From positions 1-36,584 of the forward strand of contig JACCWM010000116.1 of NCBI GenBank assembly GCA_013697635.1: a stretch of 36,584 nt of DNA, given 5' to 3'. Origin of the DNA: Lujinxingiaceae bacterium. GTDB lineage: Bacteria; Myxococcota_A; Bradymonadia; Bradymonadales; Bradymonadaceae. This document shows, piece after piece, positions 14,777 through 26,670 of this stretch. The notes beneath the pieces are model-generated. The model did no database searches. It worked only from the letters and a program-made list of their open reading frames with translations, and was not told the origin of the DNA. Position numbers and translations under genes: made by a program. Position 1 is the first letter of the stretch, and each line of letters starts with the position of its first letter.

Positions 14777-15367
14777 ATGGCCTTCATACCAAGCGTCGTC
14801 GAACAGACCCACCGCGGTGAACGTGGCTGGGACATCTTCAGCCGTCTGCTCAAGGATCGCGTGATCTTTTTGGGCACGCCGGTCAACGATCAGGTGGCCA
14901 ACGCCATCATCGCCCAGCTGCTCTTCTTGGAGAGTGAGGACCCGGAAAAGGAGATCTCGCTCTACATCAACTCGCCGGGCGGCAGCGTCACCGCCGGTCT
15001 GGCGATCTACGACACCATGCAATACGTGCGCGCGCCGGTGATGACGATCTGTCTGGGCCAGGCCGCCTCAATGGGCGCGCTGCTGTTGTCGGCTGGCGCC
15101 AAGGGTCGGCGGCTGAGCCTTCCCAACTCGCGCATCCTGATCCACCAGCCCCTGATGGGTGGCTTGAGTGGCCAGGCCACCGACATTGACATCCAGGCGC
15201 GCGAGATCTTGAAGCTGCGCGAAACGCTCAACCAGATCTTGATGCGCAATACCGGCCAGACCAAAGAGCGCATCGAGAAGGACACCGACCGCGACTTCTT
15301 CATGGGCCCGGCCCAGGCCAAGGAGTACGGTCTGATCGATGAGGTCATCGAGCACCGCACCAAGTAA
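14777..15367 (+). CDS. clpP: ATP-dependent Clp protease proteolytic subunit ClpP
   Basis: ClpP forms the 14-mer serine protease chamber fed by ClpX or ClpA. The 196-residue protein shows the catalytic triad: S98 in GQAASMGA, H123 in [10 protein letters not shown], and the Asp near 173 in DTDRDFFM. The oxyanion-region motif [18 protein letters not shown] is also present. The N-terminus [20 protein letters not shown] is family-typical with a short propeptide. Only a weak ribosome binding site precedes ATG 14777. It is separated from clpX by 169 bp. Confidence 0.97.
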   Translation: MAFIPSVVEQTHRGERGWDIFSRLLKDRVIFLGTPVNDQVANAIIAQLLFLESEDPEKEISLYINSPGGSVTAGLAIYDTMQYVRAPVMTICLGQAASMGALLLSAGAKGRRLSLPNSRILIHQPLMGGLSGQATDIDIQAREILKLRETLNQILMRNTGQTKERIEKDTDRDFFMGPAQAKEYGLIDEVIEHRTK

Positions 15368-15536
15368 GTGCATCGCGGGTCGCCGCCGGGGGGCCGTTTG
15401 AAATAAGATGTCCAGGCCCTCCGTTGTCCAATGCGTAGGATGGTTGCATGCTTGAGACCGATGGCCACACCCTGTTCCAAAGCCTTGCCTGGAAATGATC
15501 TGCACCGTGAACGTCAACCCGTTTTAGGAAATCCTC

Positions 15537-16787
<1,251 letters not shown>

Positions 16788-16790
16788 ACC

Positions 16791-16811
16791 CCGGCGAAGT
16801 TCTTTCGCCGG
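16791..16811 (+). other. Hairpin between clpX and lon
   Basis: An 8-bp stem (16791-16798 with 16804-16811) with a 5-nt loop lies directly after the clpX stop. There is no T-run, so it looks more like an mRNA 3'-end or processing element than a terminator. Confidence 0.55.
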
Positions 16812-16842
16812 TCATTGCCAGTACACCCGTTTAGAGAGGACC

Positions 16843-19326
<2,484 letters not shown>

Positions 19327-19347
19327 GCTCGTTGTAGAACGCATCAC

Positions 19348-19382
19348 AAAGCGCGGCCCGCAAAACGGGCCGCGCTTTTTTT
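19348..19382 (+). terminator. Intrinsic terminator after lon
   Basis: A 13-bp perfect stem (19348-19360 with 19366-19378) with loop CAAAA, ending in a run of seven Ts (19376-19382). It closes the tig-lon block and separates it from the minus-strand genes that follow. Confidence 0.95.
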
Positions 19383-19391
19383 GTGGCGCGG

Positions 19392-19613
19392 CTATTGTCG
19401 TAGCTGCTCGATTCGAATTTGCGCGCGCTGCTCTCGGGCCTTACCGGCTTCTTCGAGGGTGCGAAATTTCACGACCCCATGCGGGATGTCCACCGCAGCG
19501 CGAATGTGCGCTCTTTCCCACACCGCCGCGATCCGGACAATGCGCTCTTCGATGTCTACGACGCGCTGGGGCGGCGGAACCTCCGAGATGTCACGATAGC
19601 GGCGAATACCCAT
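19392..19613 (-). CDS. Small protein coupled to nucleotidyltransferase (possible antitoxin)
   Basis: This 73-residue charged protein begins MGIRRYRDISEVPPP and ends with an amphipathic helix rich in Arg, Glu and Gln (FRTLEEAGKAREQRAQIR). No fold signature is certain. Its ATG follows the stop of the upstream nucleotidyltransferase with no gap (TGAATG), so translation is coupled. Small proteins starting with an RRYR-type motif beside nucleotidyltransferases of this kind suggest a two-gene toxin-antitoxin-like module, but that is inference. It lies just beyond the lon terminator, on the opposite strand. Confidence 0.65.
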   Translation of the reverse strand: MGIRRYRDISEVPPPQRVVDIEERIVRIAAVWERAHIRAAVDIPHGVVKFRTLEEAGKAREQRAQIRIEQLRQ

Positions 19614-20090
19614 TCAATCCTCCTCATTGATGTCGAACGAGAGCGCCAGTCGCTGGGCATCGGCTCGATCGATGGCTCGGACCGTGCCACGCTTCAACTT
19701 GAAGAGCGTTTGAGGCGTCGCCACGCGGATATCGACATCGCGCACCCGTATGGACTCCCAGGCCAAATCATCATACGTTGCCAATTCCCCGATTCTGGTC
19801 AGAATGTCGACGTAGAGCGTGCCATGCGGTGGTCCGTAGCGAATGACAGGATAGTCACCGCAAAGATCGCTCGCCATGATTTCATCAATGCAAGGGTCAT
19901 CCCAGACCCCGCGTAACGCTGCTTTGAGCCGCTCGATATTCGCCTCAATGGGTGCAACAAAGATGTCCACATCCTCGGTGGCCCGAATCAATCCATGGAC
20001 ATTGAGCGCGGCGCCTCCAATGAGAATGTAGTCGACCTGATGGTCGTTCAAACTCGCGATCAATTTGAGGAGCTCCGCGATAAAATCCAT
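19614..20090 (-). CDS. Nucleotidyltransferase (AbiEii/MNT-like)
   Basis: This 158-residue protein has the polymerase-beta fold signature: LIGGAALNVHGLIRATEDVD, with the GG motif at 25-26 and the paired acidic residues D40 and D42 in EDVDIFV. A third acidic residue is likely in LYVDIL (about 95-100). Such proteins transfer NMP groups to protein or RNA targets and occur as AbiEii-type toxins or MNT-type antitoxins. ATG 20090 has AAGGGA about 5 nt upstream. It is directly followed by a small coupled gene, which supports a two-gene module. Whether it is toxin or antitoxin cannot be told from sequence alone. Confidence 0.82.
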   Translation of the reverse strand: MDFIAELLKLIASLNDHQVDYILIGGAALNVHGLIRATEDVDIFVAPIEANIERLKAALRGVWDDPCIDEIMASDLCGDYPVIRYGPPHGTLYVDILTRIGELATYDDLAWESIRVRDVDIRVATPQTLFKLKRGTVRAIDRADAQRLALSFDINEED

Positions 20091-20257
20091 CTTGTCCCTT
20101 CGTGCGCGACGGCCGTGGCGATCGAGTCGTCAGACTGGGTTAATGATACATCCCGACGGCTCAAGATCCACTTCAACCTGTGGCAAGCGCGAAGCTCGAC
20201 CTCCTCGGGGCTGCCAGGTGCGAGCAGCTCGCCCGGAGTCGATGCGCGACTGCAGGC

Positions 20258-20650
20258 TCAGTCCTGACTGTCAGGGCCCAGATGCTCGGGATCGAGATGC
20301 TCGGCATCGATGATCTGTTGTGCGCGGTGCTGGGCCTCGATGCCGGCGCGATCTTCGAGGCCGGGTTGCAGCCCGGAGTCGTGGTGGCGATCGGGATCGT
20401 CGTGGCCCTCGATACCCTCGAGGCCCTCTTCATAAGGGTCGGATGCGCCGGCGACGATCTGGAGCAGGTGGCCGCTGACCTCGTCGGCGTCGTCGAAGGA
20501 GCGCCCGGGCAGCTCGTTGAGCGCGCGCATGGTCTCGCTGCCAAAGCCGCGCTTACGAGCGGCGTGGACGATGTCGCGCTTGTCGGCGGGAAAGTCGAGC
20601 TGGCGAATAAAATTGATGATGCTCTCGGGTATTTGTTGCTGACCTTCCAT
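20258..20650 (-). CDS. DUF2795-domain protein
   Basis: Residues 1-80 of this 130-residue protein (IPESIINFIRQLDFPADKRDIVHAARKRGFGSETMRALNELPGRSFDDADEVSGHL) match the DUF2795 pattern of small helical proteins. The tail is hydrophilic, rich in Asp, His, Glu and Gln, and probably disordered. The role is unknown. ATG 20650 is preceded by GGAGG with 5-nt spacing. It is 107 bp downstream of the dipeptidase gene. Confidence 0.8.
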   Translation of the reverse strand: MEGQQQIPESIINFIRQLDFPADKRDIVHAARKRGFGSETMRALNELPGRSFDDADEVSGHLLQIVAGASDPYEEGLEGIEGHDDPDRHHDSGLQPGLEDRAGIEAQHRAQQIIDAEHLDPEHLGPDSQD

Positions 20651-20757
20651 AAACGCCTCCGCCGGGGACTTCGTGTAAGTGCGTGGTGAAGCCCAGGCAC
20701 CTCTATAAAAGAAGCACCCGAGCGGCAGCGATCAAGTAATCGCGTGAATCCGTGCTG

Positions 20758-21828
20758 CTACCAGGTGCTCGCGAGCACGCGCAGCCAATTCTGGTGGCCG
20801 AGCTTTGCCAGCGCCGAGTCGTCGTAGCCGTGCTGTCGCAGGGCGGCGACGAGTTGAGGCAGGCCGCTTGCGTCCTGGATATGGCGAGAGATCTTCGTGC
20901 CGTCAAAGTCCGATCCCAGGGCAACGTGATCGATGCCGATGCGCCGAACCACATAATCGACGTGGCGCACGAGTTGGCTGAGCGGGACGTCGTCGTCGTA
21001 GCGGCCGTCTTCGCGCAGATCGCGAACAGCGAAGTTGATCCCGATGATGCCGCCCGAAGCGCCGACGGCGTCGATCTGGCGGTCGGTGAGGTTTCTGGCC
21101 GATGCACAGATCGCGTGGCAGGCACTGTGGGTGGCGACCAGCGGGCGATCCGAGAGCTTTTCAACGTCCCAAAACCCCTGCTCGTTGAGATGGCTCAAGT
21201 CGAGCATGATCCCAAGCGCGTTGCAGCGGCGCACCAGGCGCTTGCCCGCATCGCTCAGCCCCGCTCCGGTGTCTGGCGAGTGCGGAAAGCGAAAGGGTAC
21301 GCCGTGGCCAAAGGCGTTGGGCCGGCTCCAGACGATGCCAAGCGAGCGCAGCCCCTGCGCATAGTAGCTATCGAGGGCTTCGAGACCCTCGTCGATCGGC
21401 TCGGCGCCCTCAAAATGCAATACGGCGGCCATGGTTTCTTGGGCGATGGCCTGGGCAAGCTCGGACGCGCTGCGCACCACCTTGAAGCCACCCTTGGAGT
21501 CGCGCTCGAGCTTGAACAGCGCCTCGATCGCGCGCGCGGCAAACAGCACGGCCTCGGCGCGCGCGACCGGCGATGCCATGGGATAGAAGTAGCCGCCAGC
21601 GCGGGTCTCCTCGGCCCTACCGAGCAGGGAATCGTCAACGCTTTGGGAGGGTACGAAGACGGCAAAAAAGCCGCCGGCAAAACCGCCGCGCTTTGCGCGC
21701 GGATAGTCCAGGTGGCCGAGCGTATTCTCCTCGAAGAACGACCAGGTGGAGTCTTCGCCGGCCAGCGCCAGGCGCAGCAGCAGGTCATTGTGGCCATCGA
21801 AGATCGGCACGCGCTGATCGGAATTCAT
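20758..21828 (-). CDS. Membrane-dipeptidase family (peptidase M19) dipeptidase
   Basis: The family hydrolyses dipeptides with a binuclear zinc centre. All expected ligands are visible in this 356-residue protein: H13 and D15 in FDGHNDLL, E140 in LHFEGAEPID, H213 in DLSHLN, H234 in ATHSACHAI and D307 in ALGSDFDG. There is no signal peptide, so it is probably cytoplasmic. The start is ATG 21828, 11 nt after the stop of the upstream methyltransferase gene, so the two form an operon. The substrate is not predictable. Confidence 0.95.
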   Translation of the reverse strand: MNSDQRVPIFDGHNDLLLRLALAGEDSTWSFFEENTLGHLDYPRAKRGGFAGGFFAVFVPSQSVDDSLLGRAEETRAGGYFYPMASPVARAEAVLFAARAIEALFKLERDSKGGFKVVRSASELAQAIAQETMAAVLHFEGAEPIDEGLEALDSYYAQGLRSLGIVWSRPNAFGHGVPFRFPHSPDTGAGLSDAGKRLVRRCNALGIMLDLSHLNEQGFWDVEKLSDRPLVATHSACHAICASARNLTDRQIDAVGASGGIIGINFAVRDLREDGRYDDDVPLSQLVRHVDYVVRRIGIDHVALGSDFDGTKISRHIQDASGLPQLVAALRQHGYDDSALAKLGHQNWLRVLASTW

Positions 21829-21839
21829 CGTTTTTGCCT

Positions 21840-22955
21840 TTAGATGCTGACCCAGAAGCGCACGGGAATGCCGCCATTTTTGAAGTGAGCGCGCTCTTCG
21901 AAGCGAAGCGTTGATTTGGGCAGACGCTGGGCGGCGGGCAGCAACGCGGCCATGCGCCAGCCCTCGAAGTTCGAGGCGACACGCTCGACGAGCGCGTCGA
22001 CGATCCCTTCGCTCGCCATGCGCTCACCGTAGGGCGGATTGCAGATGATCAGGCCCTTGTCTTTGGTCGGAGGCACGATTCGGGCGGCGTCGCCGCTTGC
22101 AAAGTGGCAAAACGCCTCGACGCCGGCGCCGGCGGCGTTGTCGCGCGAGGCGACGACCATCTCGTGGTCGATGTCGCGCCCGAAGAATTGCTTTTCCGGC
22201 TCGCGGTATTCGGCGGCGGCCGCGGCGACGATCTCCTGCCAGAGCTCGGGTTGAAAGTTCTTCCAGCGCCACAGGGCGAAGGAGCGCCCCTTGCCGGCAG
22301 CGATGTTGGCCGCCCGCTGTGCAGCCTCAATCACAAACGTGCCGCTGCCGCACATGGGATCGAAGAGCGGCTCGTCGAGCTTCCACTCGGCCAGGCGCAG
22401 CAATGCCGCAGCGATCGTCTCGCGAAGCGGCGCCGCACCAATGCGGATGCGCCAGCCACGCCGATACAAGAGCTCGCCGGAGCCGTCGAGGCTGAGCTGG
22501 CAGCGGTCGTCCTCGAGGCGAGCGAGCACAAGCTGATCGGCAGCGGGCTCCTCGGCGGCAAAGGCCGGCGCGGGCTTTTTCAGATCGTCGACGAAGTGAT
22601 CGCGCAGGCCGTCTTCGACGGCTTTGGCGATGCGCCCGGTGTGGATGAGCTTGGAGCGGCGCGCCGCGCCGCGCACGAAGACGGCGTTGTCGGCGCCGAG
22701 CAGACGCTCCCAGGCGTAGCGACGCGACTTCTGATAGAGCTCGATCGGATCACGGGCGCGAAAATCGTCGACACGAAGCACCACGCGGTTGGCGCAGCGA
22801 AGCGCGTAGTTGGCCCGGTAGAAGGTGGCGTTGGTGCCCTCGAACTCGACGCCGCCGTTGACGACGACGGCCTTGCGCGCGCCAAGAGCGCGCAGCTCAG
22901 TGAGAAGCGGTGCTTCGAGCCCTGGCGAGGTGATCGCAAAATAGCGTTGAGACAT
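21840..22955 (-). CDS. RlmL-like THUMP-domain rRNA methyltransferase
   Basis: The 371-residue protein has the N-terminal THUMP-type region of RlmL/YpsC enzymes (YFAITSPGLEAPLLTELRALG, GGVEFEG, YRANYALRCANRVVLRV). The class I SAM-dependent methyltransferase domain follows, with motif I DPMCGSGTF (199-207) and the NPPYGERM catalytic motif (306-313). Such enzymes make N2-methylguanosine in 23S rRNA. The open frame reaches upstream to 23090, but that extension is hydrophobic and atypical. ATG 22955 gives the family N-terminus. It lacks the RlmK half present in the E. coli fusion. It is the first gene of a minus-strand series leading into the dipeptidase. Confidence 0.9.
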   Translation of the reverse strand: MSQRYFAITSPGLEAPLLTELRALGARKAVVVNGGVEFEGTNATFYRANYALRCANRVVLRVDDFRARDPIELYQKSRRYAWERLLGADNAVFVRGAARRSKLIHTGRIAKAVEDGLRDHFVDDLKKPAPAFAAEEPAADQLVLARLEDDRCQLSLDGSGELLYRRGWRIRIGAAPLRETIAAALLRLAEWKLDEPLFDPMCGSGTFVIEAAQRAANIAAGKGRSFALWRWKNFQPELWQEIVAAAAAEYREPEKQFFGRDIDHEMVVASRDNAAGAGVEAFCHFASGDAARIVPPTKDKGLIICNPPYGERMASEGIVDALVERVASNFEGWRMAALLPAAQRLPKSTLRFEERAHFKNGGIPVRFWVSI

Positions 22956-23041
22956 AGAGGACTTCTTGAATTTAGAGTTCGCAAAAGATGCGCAGCGCGC
23001 GGCAATCAAGGGCCATCGCCTGGCGATGCACAATGCGCAGA

Positions 23042-23069
23042 TTGCCAGGAGGCCGGCTGCGAGTATAGT
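23042..23069 (+). promoter_or_regulatory. Sigma70-like promoter of the ABC exporter genes
   Basis: TTGCCA (23042-23047) and TATAGT (23064-23069) with a 16-nt spacer predict a start near 23076, about 45 nt before the GTG start. It lies in the gap divergent from the methyltransferase gene. Confidence 0.65.
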
Positions 23070-23121
23070 CCCTTCCCATTGAGGTTCCACTCCCTACTCC
23101 ATAATCATCCAAGGTCTTTGT

Positions 23122-23871
23122 GTGAGCGAGCCGGTCGTCGTCGTCGAAGGGTTGTCCAAGTCGTTTGGGGGTGTGGAGGCGGTGTGCGGGCTCAATTTCA
23201 CCGTCGGGCCCACCGAGGTGCTCGGCCTGCTCGGGCCCAACGGTGCGGGCAAGACGACCACGATCCACATGCTGCTCGGCCTGGTGACGCCCACGGCCGG
23301 CCGGGTGCGCCTCTTCGGCATGGAGCTCGACACGAATCGTGTCGCGGTGCTCTCGCGGCTGAATTTCTCGTCGGCCTACATCGCGCTGCCAAGCAACCTG
23401 ACGGTCTGGGAGAACTTGAACGTTTTTTCCAGGCTCTACGGACTGAAAAAACCGCGCAAGAAGATCGAGGAGTTGCTCGAGCTCTTCGAGATCTCCCACG
23501 TCTTGAACCGTGTCACCGGCGGACTCTCCTCGGGCCAACAGACGCGGGTCAATCTGTGCAAGTCTTTTCTCAACGACCCGGAGTTGTTGATCCTCGACGA
23601 GCCCACAGCGAGCCTCGATCCGGACATCGCCGACAAGGTGCACCAGGTGCTCAATCGCATCCGCAACGAGCGCGACATGGCGATGATTTACACCTCGCAC
23701 AACATGGCCGAGATCGAGAAGATGTGCGATCGCATCGCCTTCATCTCGCAGGGGCGCTTCGTGCTCGAGGGCACAACGGCCGAGCTTTTGGCCCAATCGG
23801 GGCGAGCCTCGCTCGAGGAGTTGTTCATCGCGATCGCGCGCGATCGAGGCCTTCCAGGGGAGGCGCCGTGA
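23122..23871 (+). CDS. ABC-2 type transporter, ATP-binding protein
   Basis: This 249-residue ATPase has Walker A GPNGAGKTT (38-46), the Q-loop region after SSAYIALPSNLT, signature LSSGQ (135-139), Walker B LLILDEP (155-161) and the switch His in TSHNM. It would energise an exporter or membrane-complex transporter with the next gene. The GTG start at 23122 follows AAGG at 7-8 nt. The frame overlaps the permease by four bases (GTGA), showing coupling. Substrate unknown; ABC-2 exporters move polysaccharide, lipid, peptide or drug substrates. Confidence 0.95.
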   Translation: MSEPVVVVEGLSKSFGGVEAVCGLNFTVGPTEVLGLLGPNGAGKTTTIHMLLGLVTPTAGRVRLFGMELDTNRVAVLSRLNFSSAYIALPSNLTVWENLNVFSRLYGLKKPRKKIEELLELFEISHVLNRVTGGLSSGQQTRVNLCKSFLNDPELLILDEPTASLDPDIADKVHQVLNRIRNERDMAMIYTSHNMAEIEKMCDRIAFISQGRFVLEGTTAELLAQSGRASLEELFIAIARDRGLPGEAP

Positions 23872-24653
23872 TCAATCGGGTCAGTGCGCTGGTGCTTCGC
23901 TACATGTATCTCTACCGACGCAGCCTGGCGCGACTTGGCGAGGTGTTTTTCTGGCCGGTCATGGAGCTGTTGGTTTGGGGCTTTTTGACGATGTATCTGG
24001 AGTCCGAAGACGTGGGCATGACCGTCTCCTATCTGCTCGGAGCGATCATCTTGTGGGATGTGCTCTACCGCGCGCAGATGGCGATTTCGCTCTCGTTTAC
24101 CGAGGAGATCTGGGTGCGAAACCTGCTCAACCTCTTCGTCGCGCCGCTTCGCACCTTCGAGATCCCGCTGGCCACGGCAAGCGTGGGGGTGATCCGGGCG
24201 TTGGTCAGTTTGACGCTGCTCAGCGTGCTGGCGGCCGTCTTGTATGCCTTCGACATCACGGCGGTGGGTTTTGCGCTGGTGCCGTTCGTGGCGAGCTTGC
24301 TGCTGTTTGGCTGGGCGGTGGGCCTGGTGACGATGGCGCTTGTGCTGCGCTTTGGGCAGGCGGCCGAGGCGCTGGTCTGGGGTGTGCCGTTTCTGATCCA
24401 GCCCTTTTCGGCCGTGTTCTACCCGGTCTCGATTCTGCCCGTCTGGCTGCAGCCGCTGGCCTGGTCGCTGCCATCGACCTACGTCTTCGAGGGCATGCGC
24501 GCCGCCTTGGCCAGCGGCGTGCTGGATGGCTCGCTGCTGGCCATGGCCTTTGTGCTCAACGTCGTCTACCTGATTTTGGGCACGTTGTTTCTGGGGCTGA
24601 CGCTCAAGACGGTGCGTGAGAAGGGCTATTTGAGCCGAATTGGCATGGAGTGA
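23868..24653 (+). CDS. ABC-2 type transporter, permease
   Basis: This 261-residue membrane protein has about six hydrophobic segments, among them FFWPVMELLVWGFLTMYL, VIRALVSLTLLSVLAAVLYAF, LVPFVASLLLFGWAVGLV and VVYLILGTLFLGLTLKTV. It shows the ABC-2 pattern PFSAVFYPVSILPVWLQPLAWSLPSTYVFEGMR. The GTG start at 23868 overlaps the ATPase stop. Its last 50 nt are antisense to the 3' end of murC. It forms the membrane half of the exporter. Confidence 0.93.
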   Translation: MINRVSALVLRYMYLYRRSLARLGEVFFWPVMELLVWGFLTMYLESEDVGMTVSYLLGAIILWDVLYRAQMAISLSFTEEIWVRNLLNLFVAPLRTFEIPLATASVGVIRALVSLTLLSVLAAVLYAFDITAVGFALVPFVASLLLFGWAVGLVTMALVLRFGQAAEALVWGVPFLIQPFSAVFYPVSILPVWLQPLAWSLPSTYVFEGMRAALASGVLDGSLLAMAFVLNVVYLILGTLFLGLTLKTVREKGYLSRIGME

Positions 24654-25992
24654 GCGCGGCCTTGAGCGAATCGATCTGCTGACCGATATCTCCGGCGCCG
24701 GCGGTGACGAGCACATCGAGCTCGCTCGATTGCAGCCGCTGTGCGAGCTGCTCGAGGGTGCAATGGGAGCGGTTTCGCATCGGGATCTGATCGAGCAACC
24801 AGCGCGCATCGATGCCGGCGATCGCCTCCTCGCGCGCGGCGTAGATGTCGAGCAAGATCAGCTCGTCGGCAAGCGCGAGGCTCTCGGCAAAGCCGGCGGC
24901 CAGATCGCGCGTGCGGCTGAAGAGATGGGGTTGAAAGACCAGGGTAATCTTGCGGCGCGGATAGATCGCGCGCACGCCGCCGAGCAGCGCACGAAGCTCG
25001 GTGGGGTGGTGGGCGTAATCGTCGATGAAGACGAGCTCGGGGCTGTCGCAGACGAACTCGAAGCGGCGCTTGACGCCGCGAAAGCTGCCCAGTGCATCGC
25101 GGATCAAGCGCGCTGAGACGCCCAACGCCTGGGTCACGGCCACGGCGGCCACGGCGTTCTCGATGTTGTGGTAGCCGGGCATGCGCAGGGCCAGATCGCT
25201 GATGTATTCGACCGGGCTTTTCACGTCGAAGTAGCACGTCGCGCCCTCCATTCTGATCGCGCGGGCGTGGTAGTCGCTGCCGCGCGGGCACCAGGCGTAA
25301 GTGCGCGAATTCGGCAGGCCGATCCTGGAGGCGATCGGCAGGCCGTGGCGCATAAAGAGCGTGCCGCCGTCGACGATGCGCCCGCAGAACTCGACGAAAG
25401 CATCTTGCATGGCCTGCGCGTCGCCATAGATCTCGAGGTGGTCGGCATCGGTCGAGGTGATGATCGCCACGTTGGGGCGCAGGTGCAAAAAGGAGCGATC
25501 GTACTCGTCGGCCTCGACGACGGCCACGTTGCCCGGGCCGGCCAGAAAGTTGCTGGCGTAGTTGGTGCAAATTCCGCCCAAGAAGGCCGTGCAGTCCAGA
25601 GGGGAGCGCTTGAGAATGTGGGCGATCATGGCGCTGGTGGTGGTCTTTCCGTGGGTGCCGGCCACGGCGATCGTGAACATCGACTCGGTCACCTCACCGA
25701 GCAGCTCGGCGCGCTTTTTGATCGCATAGCCCTGCTCACGGTAAAAGCGCAGCTGCGGGTGGTGCTCGGGGATGGCCGGCGTGATCACGACCAGATCGAC
25801 GTCCGCGGGCGCCTGGCTGCGCGCCCCGTCGAATTGCACGCCGATGCCCTGCGCCTCGAGCTCGGCGGTGAGCACCGAGGGGCTACGATCGTAGCCGCAA
25901 ACGCGCGCGCCGCGGTGGTGAAAGTAGCGCGCCAGCGCGCTCATGCCGATGCCGCCAATGCCGATGAAATACAGCCGTTTGAAATCGTTCAC
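24604..25992 (-). CDS. murC: UDP-N-acetylmuramate--L-alanine ligase MurC
   Basis: MurC adds L-Ala to UDP-MurNAc, the first peptide step in peptidoglycan synthesis. The 462-residue protein has the N-terminal GIGGIGMSALA (11-21) Rossmann loop, the ATP-binding GTHGKTTTS (112-120), a VEADEYDRSFL metal-binding segment and the C-terminal DDYAHHPTE substrate motif. The GTG at 25992 is the best start. The gene stands alone, away from the usual division and cell wall cluster. The related enzyme Mpl is less likely because of the DDYAHHP motif in the MurC context and the N-terminal sequence. Confidence 0.93.
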   Translation of the reverse strand: MNDFKRLYFIGIGGIGMSALARYFHHRGARVCGYDRSPSVLTAELEAQGIGVQFDGARSQAPADVDLVVITPAIPEHHPQLRFYREQGYAIKKRAELLGEVTESMFTIAVAGTHGKTTTSAMIAHILKRSPLDCTAFLGGICTNYASNFLAGPGNVAVVEADEYDRSFLHLRPNVAIITSTDADHLEIYGDAQAMQDAFVEFCGRIVDGGTLFMRHGLPIASRIGLPNSRTYAWCPRGSDYHARAIRMEGATCYFDVKSPVEYISDLALRMPGYHNIENAVAAVAVTQALGVSARLIRDALGSFRGVKRRFEFVCDSPELVFIDDYAHHPTELRALLGGVRAIYPRRKITLVFQPHLFSRTRDLAAGFAESLALADELILLDIYAAREEAIAGIDARWLLDQIPMRNRSHCTLEQLAQRLQSSELDVLVTAGAGDIGQQIDSLKAALTPCQFGSNSPSHAPS

Positions 25993-26113
25993 GTCCGATG
26001 CCTCCCTGTCGTAAAGGATACAGCATACGGGCGACCGTCTCGCAATCTGGCACTGCTCAGTGGCCAGAGCGGCCCCATCTGGCTGCTGGATGAACGCTCA
26101 ATATAAGAACGGC

Positions 26114-26551
26114 TCAGGCGATGCCCATCTCCGTTTTCAACTTGGCCACCATGCGAAAATAGGCATCGCGCGAGAACTTCTGGTTGAGGATGTGAAACTC
26201 CTTTTTGACCAGGCCCACGCAGCCAAAGCAAAAGATGCACTCGTCGCAGTGATCGCTCATGATCACATAGGAGCATGCCGACAAGTTGCGTGAGTTGACG
26301 CAGTAGCTCGACTGGTGACAGCCCTGGCAGCCGTGGCAATGCGTGCACTGGCTGCAGTCCGTGCAGTGGCCGCAATAGGTGCAGCCAAAGCAGCCCGTGC
26401 TGTCGGTGGTGAACATGCACTGGCGGCAGTCCTTGCAGCGCTCGCAGCGATAGCTGCCCGGATTCTGATCGGCCTCTTGCAGCGCTTGTTGCTGGAGATC
26501 GCGCAAGGCGCGCTCGAATTCGCGTTTTTCCAGGGGAATGCTCGATTGCAT
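26114..26551 (-). CDS. Small protein with period-3 cysteine ladder
   Basis: A 145-residue protein with a charged helical N-terminus (1-33), a cysteine-rich middle (36-111) and a helical C-terminus. The 19 cysteines are at 36, 39, 42, 45, 54, 57, 60, 63, 66, 69, 72, 75, 78, 84, 93, 102, 105, 108 and 111, every one in a single three-residue register. Gaps are filled by Ser, Thr or Val in that register. It has no signal peptide, so a metal or Fe-S cluster binding protein or a repeat solenoid is likely (inference). ATG 26551 is chosen because AAGGA lies 6 nt upstream; an upstream in-frame start at 26590 would add 13 residues. I cannot assign it to a known family. Confidence 0.85.
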   Translation of the reverse strand: MQSSIPLEKREFERALRDLQQQALQEADQNPGSYRCERCKDCRQCMFTTDSTGCFGCTYCGHCTDCSQCTHCHGCQGCHQSSYCVNSRNLSACSYVIMSDHCDECIFCFGCVGLVKKEFHILNQKFSRDAYFRMVAKLKTEMGIA

Positions 26552-26637
26552 ACAACGTCCTTGGGGGCCGATAGGTCCTTGAAAATGCACAAAAATATGG
26601 GTTTTAGCTTATAACGGGAAAGTTTTTGCAAAGAAAC

Positions 26638-26664
26638 TTGACGCTGCTCCAGCCCTACTGTAAT
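26638..26664 (+). promoter_or_regulatory. Putative promoter of the C-rich-loop RNA
   Basis: TTGACG (26638-26643) and TGTAAT (26659-26664, five of six consensus bases) are separated by 15 nt, shorter than the 17-nt ideal. The predicted start near 26671 coincides with the first base of the RNA's outer stem. Confidence 0.5.
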
Positions 26665-26670
26665 TTTGCC

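Noticed and set aside
21840-22955. Fused RlmK half as in E. coli RlmKL
   Set aside because: The protein ends after the NPPY methyltransferase domain; no second methyltransferase domain is present.
22956-23090. Hydrophobic N-terminal extension of the RlmL-like methyltransferase
   Set aside because: The enzyme family begins at ATG 22955, and the extension reaches into the region divergent to the ABC promoter.
22104-24653. 849-codon open frame on the plus strand
   Set aside because: Most of it is antisense to the methyltransferase gene and out of frame with the ABC ATPase. Only its last 261 codons, from GTG 23868, form the permease.
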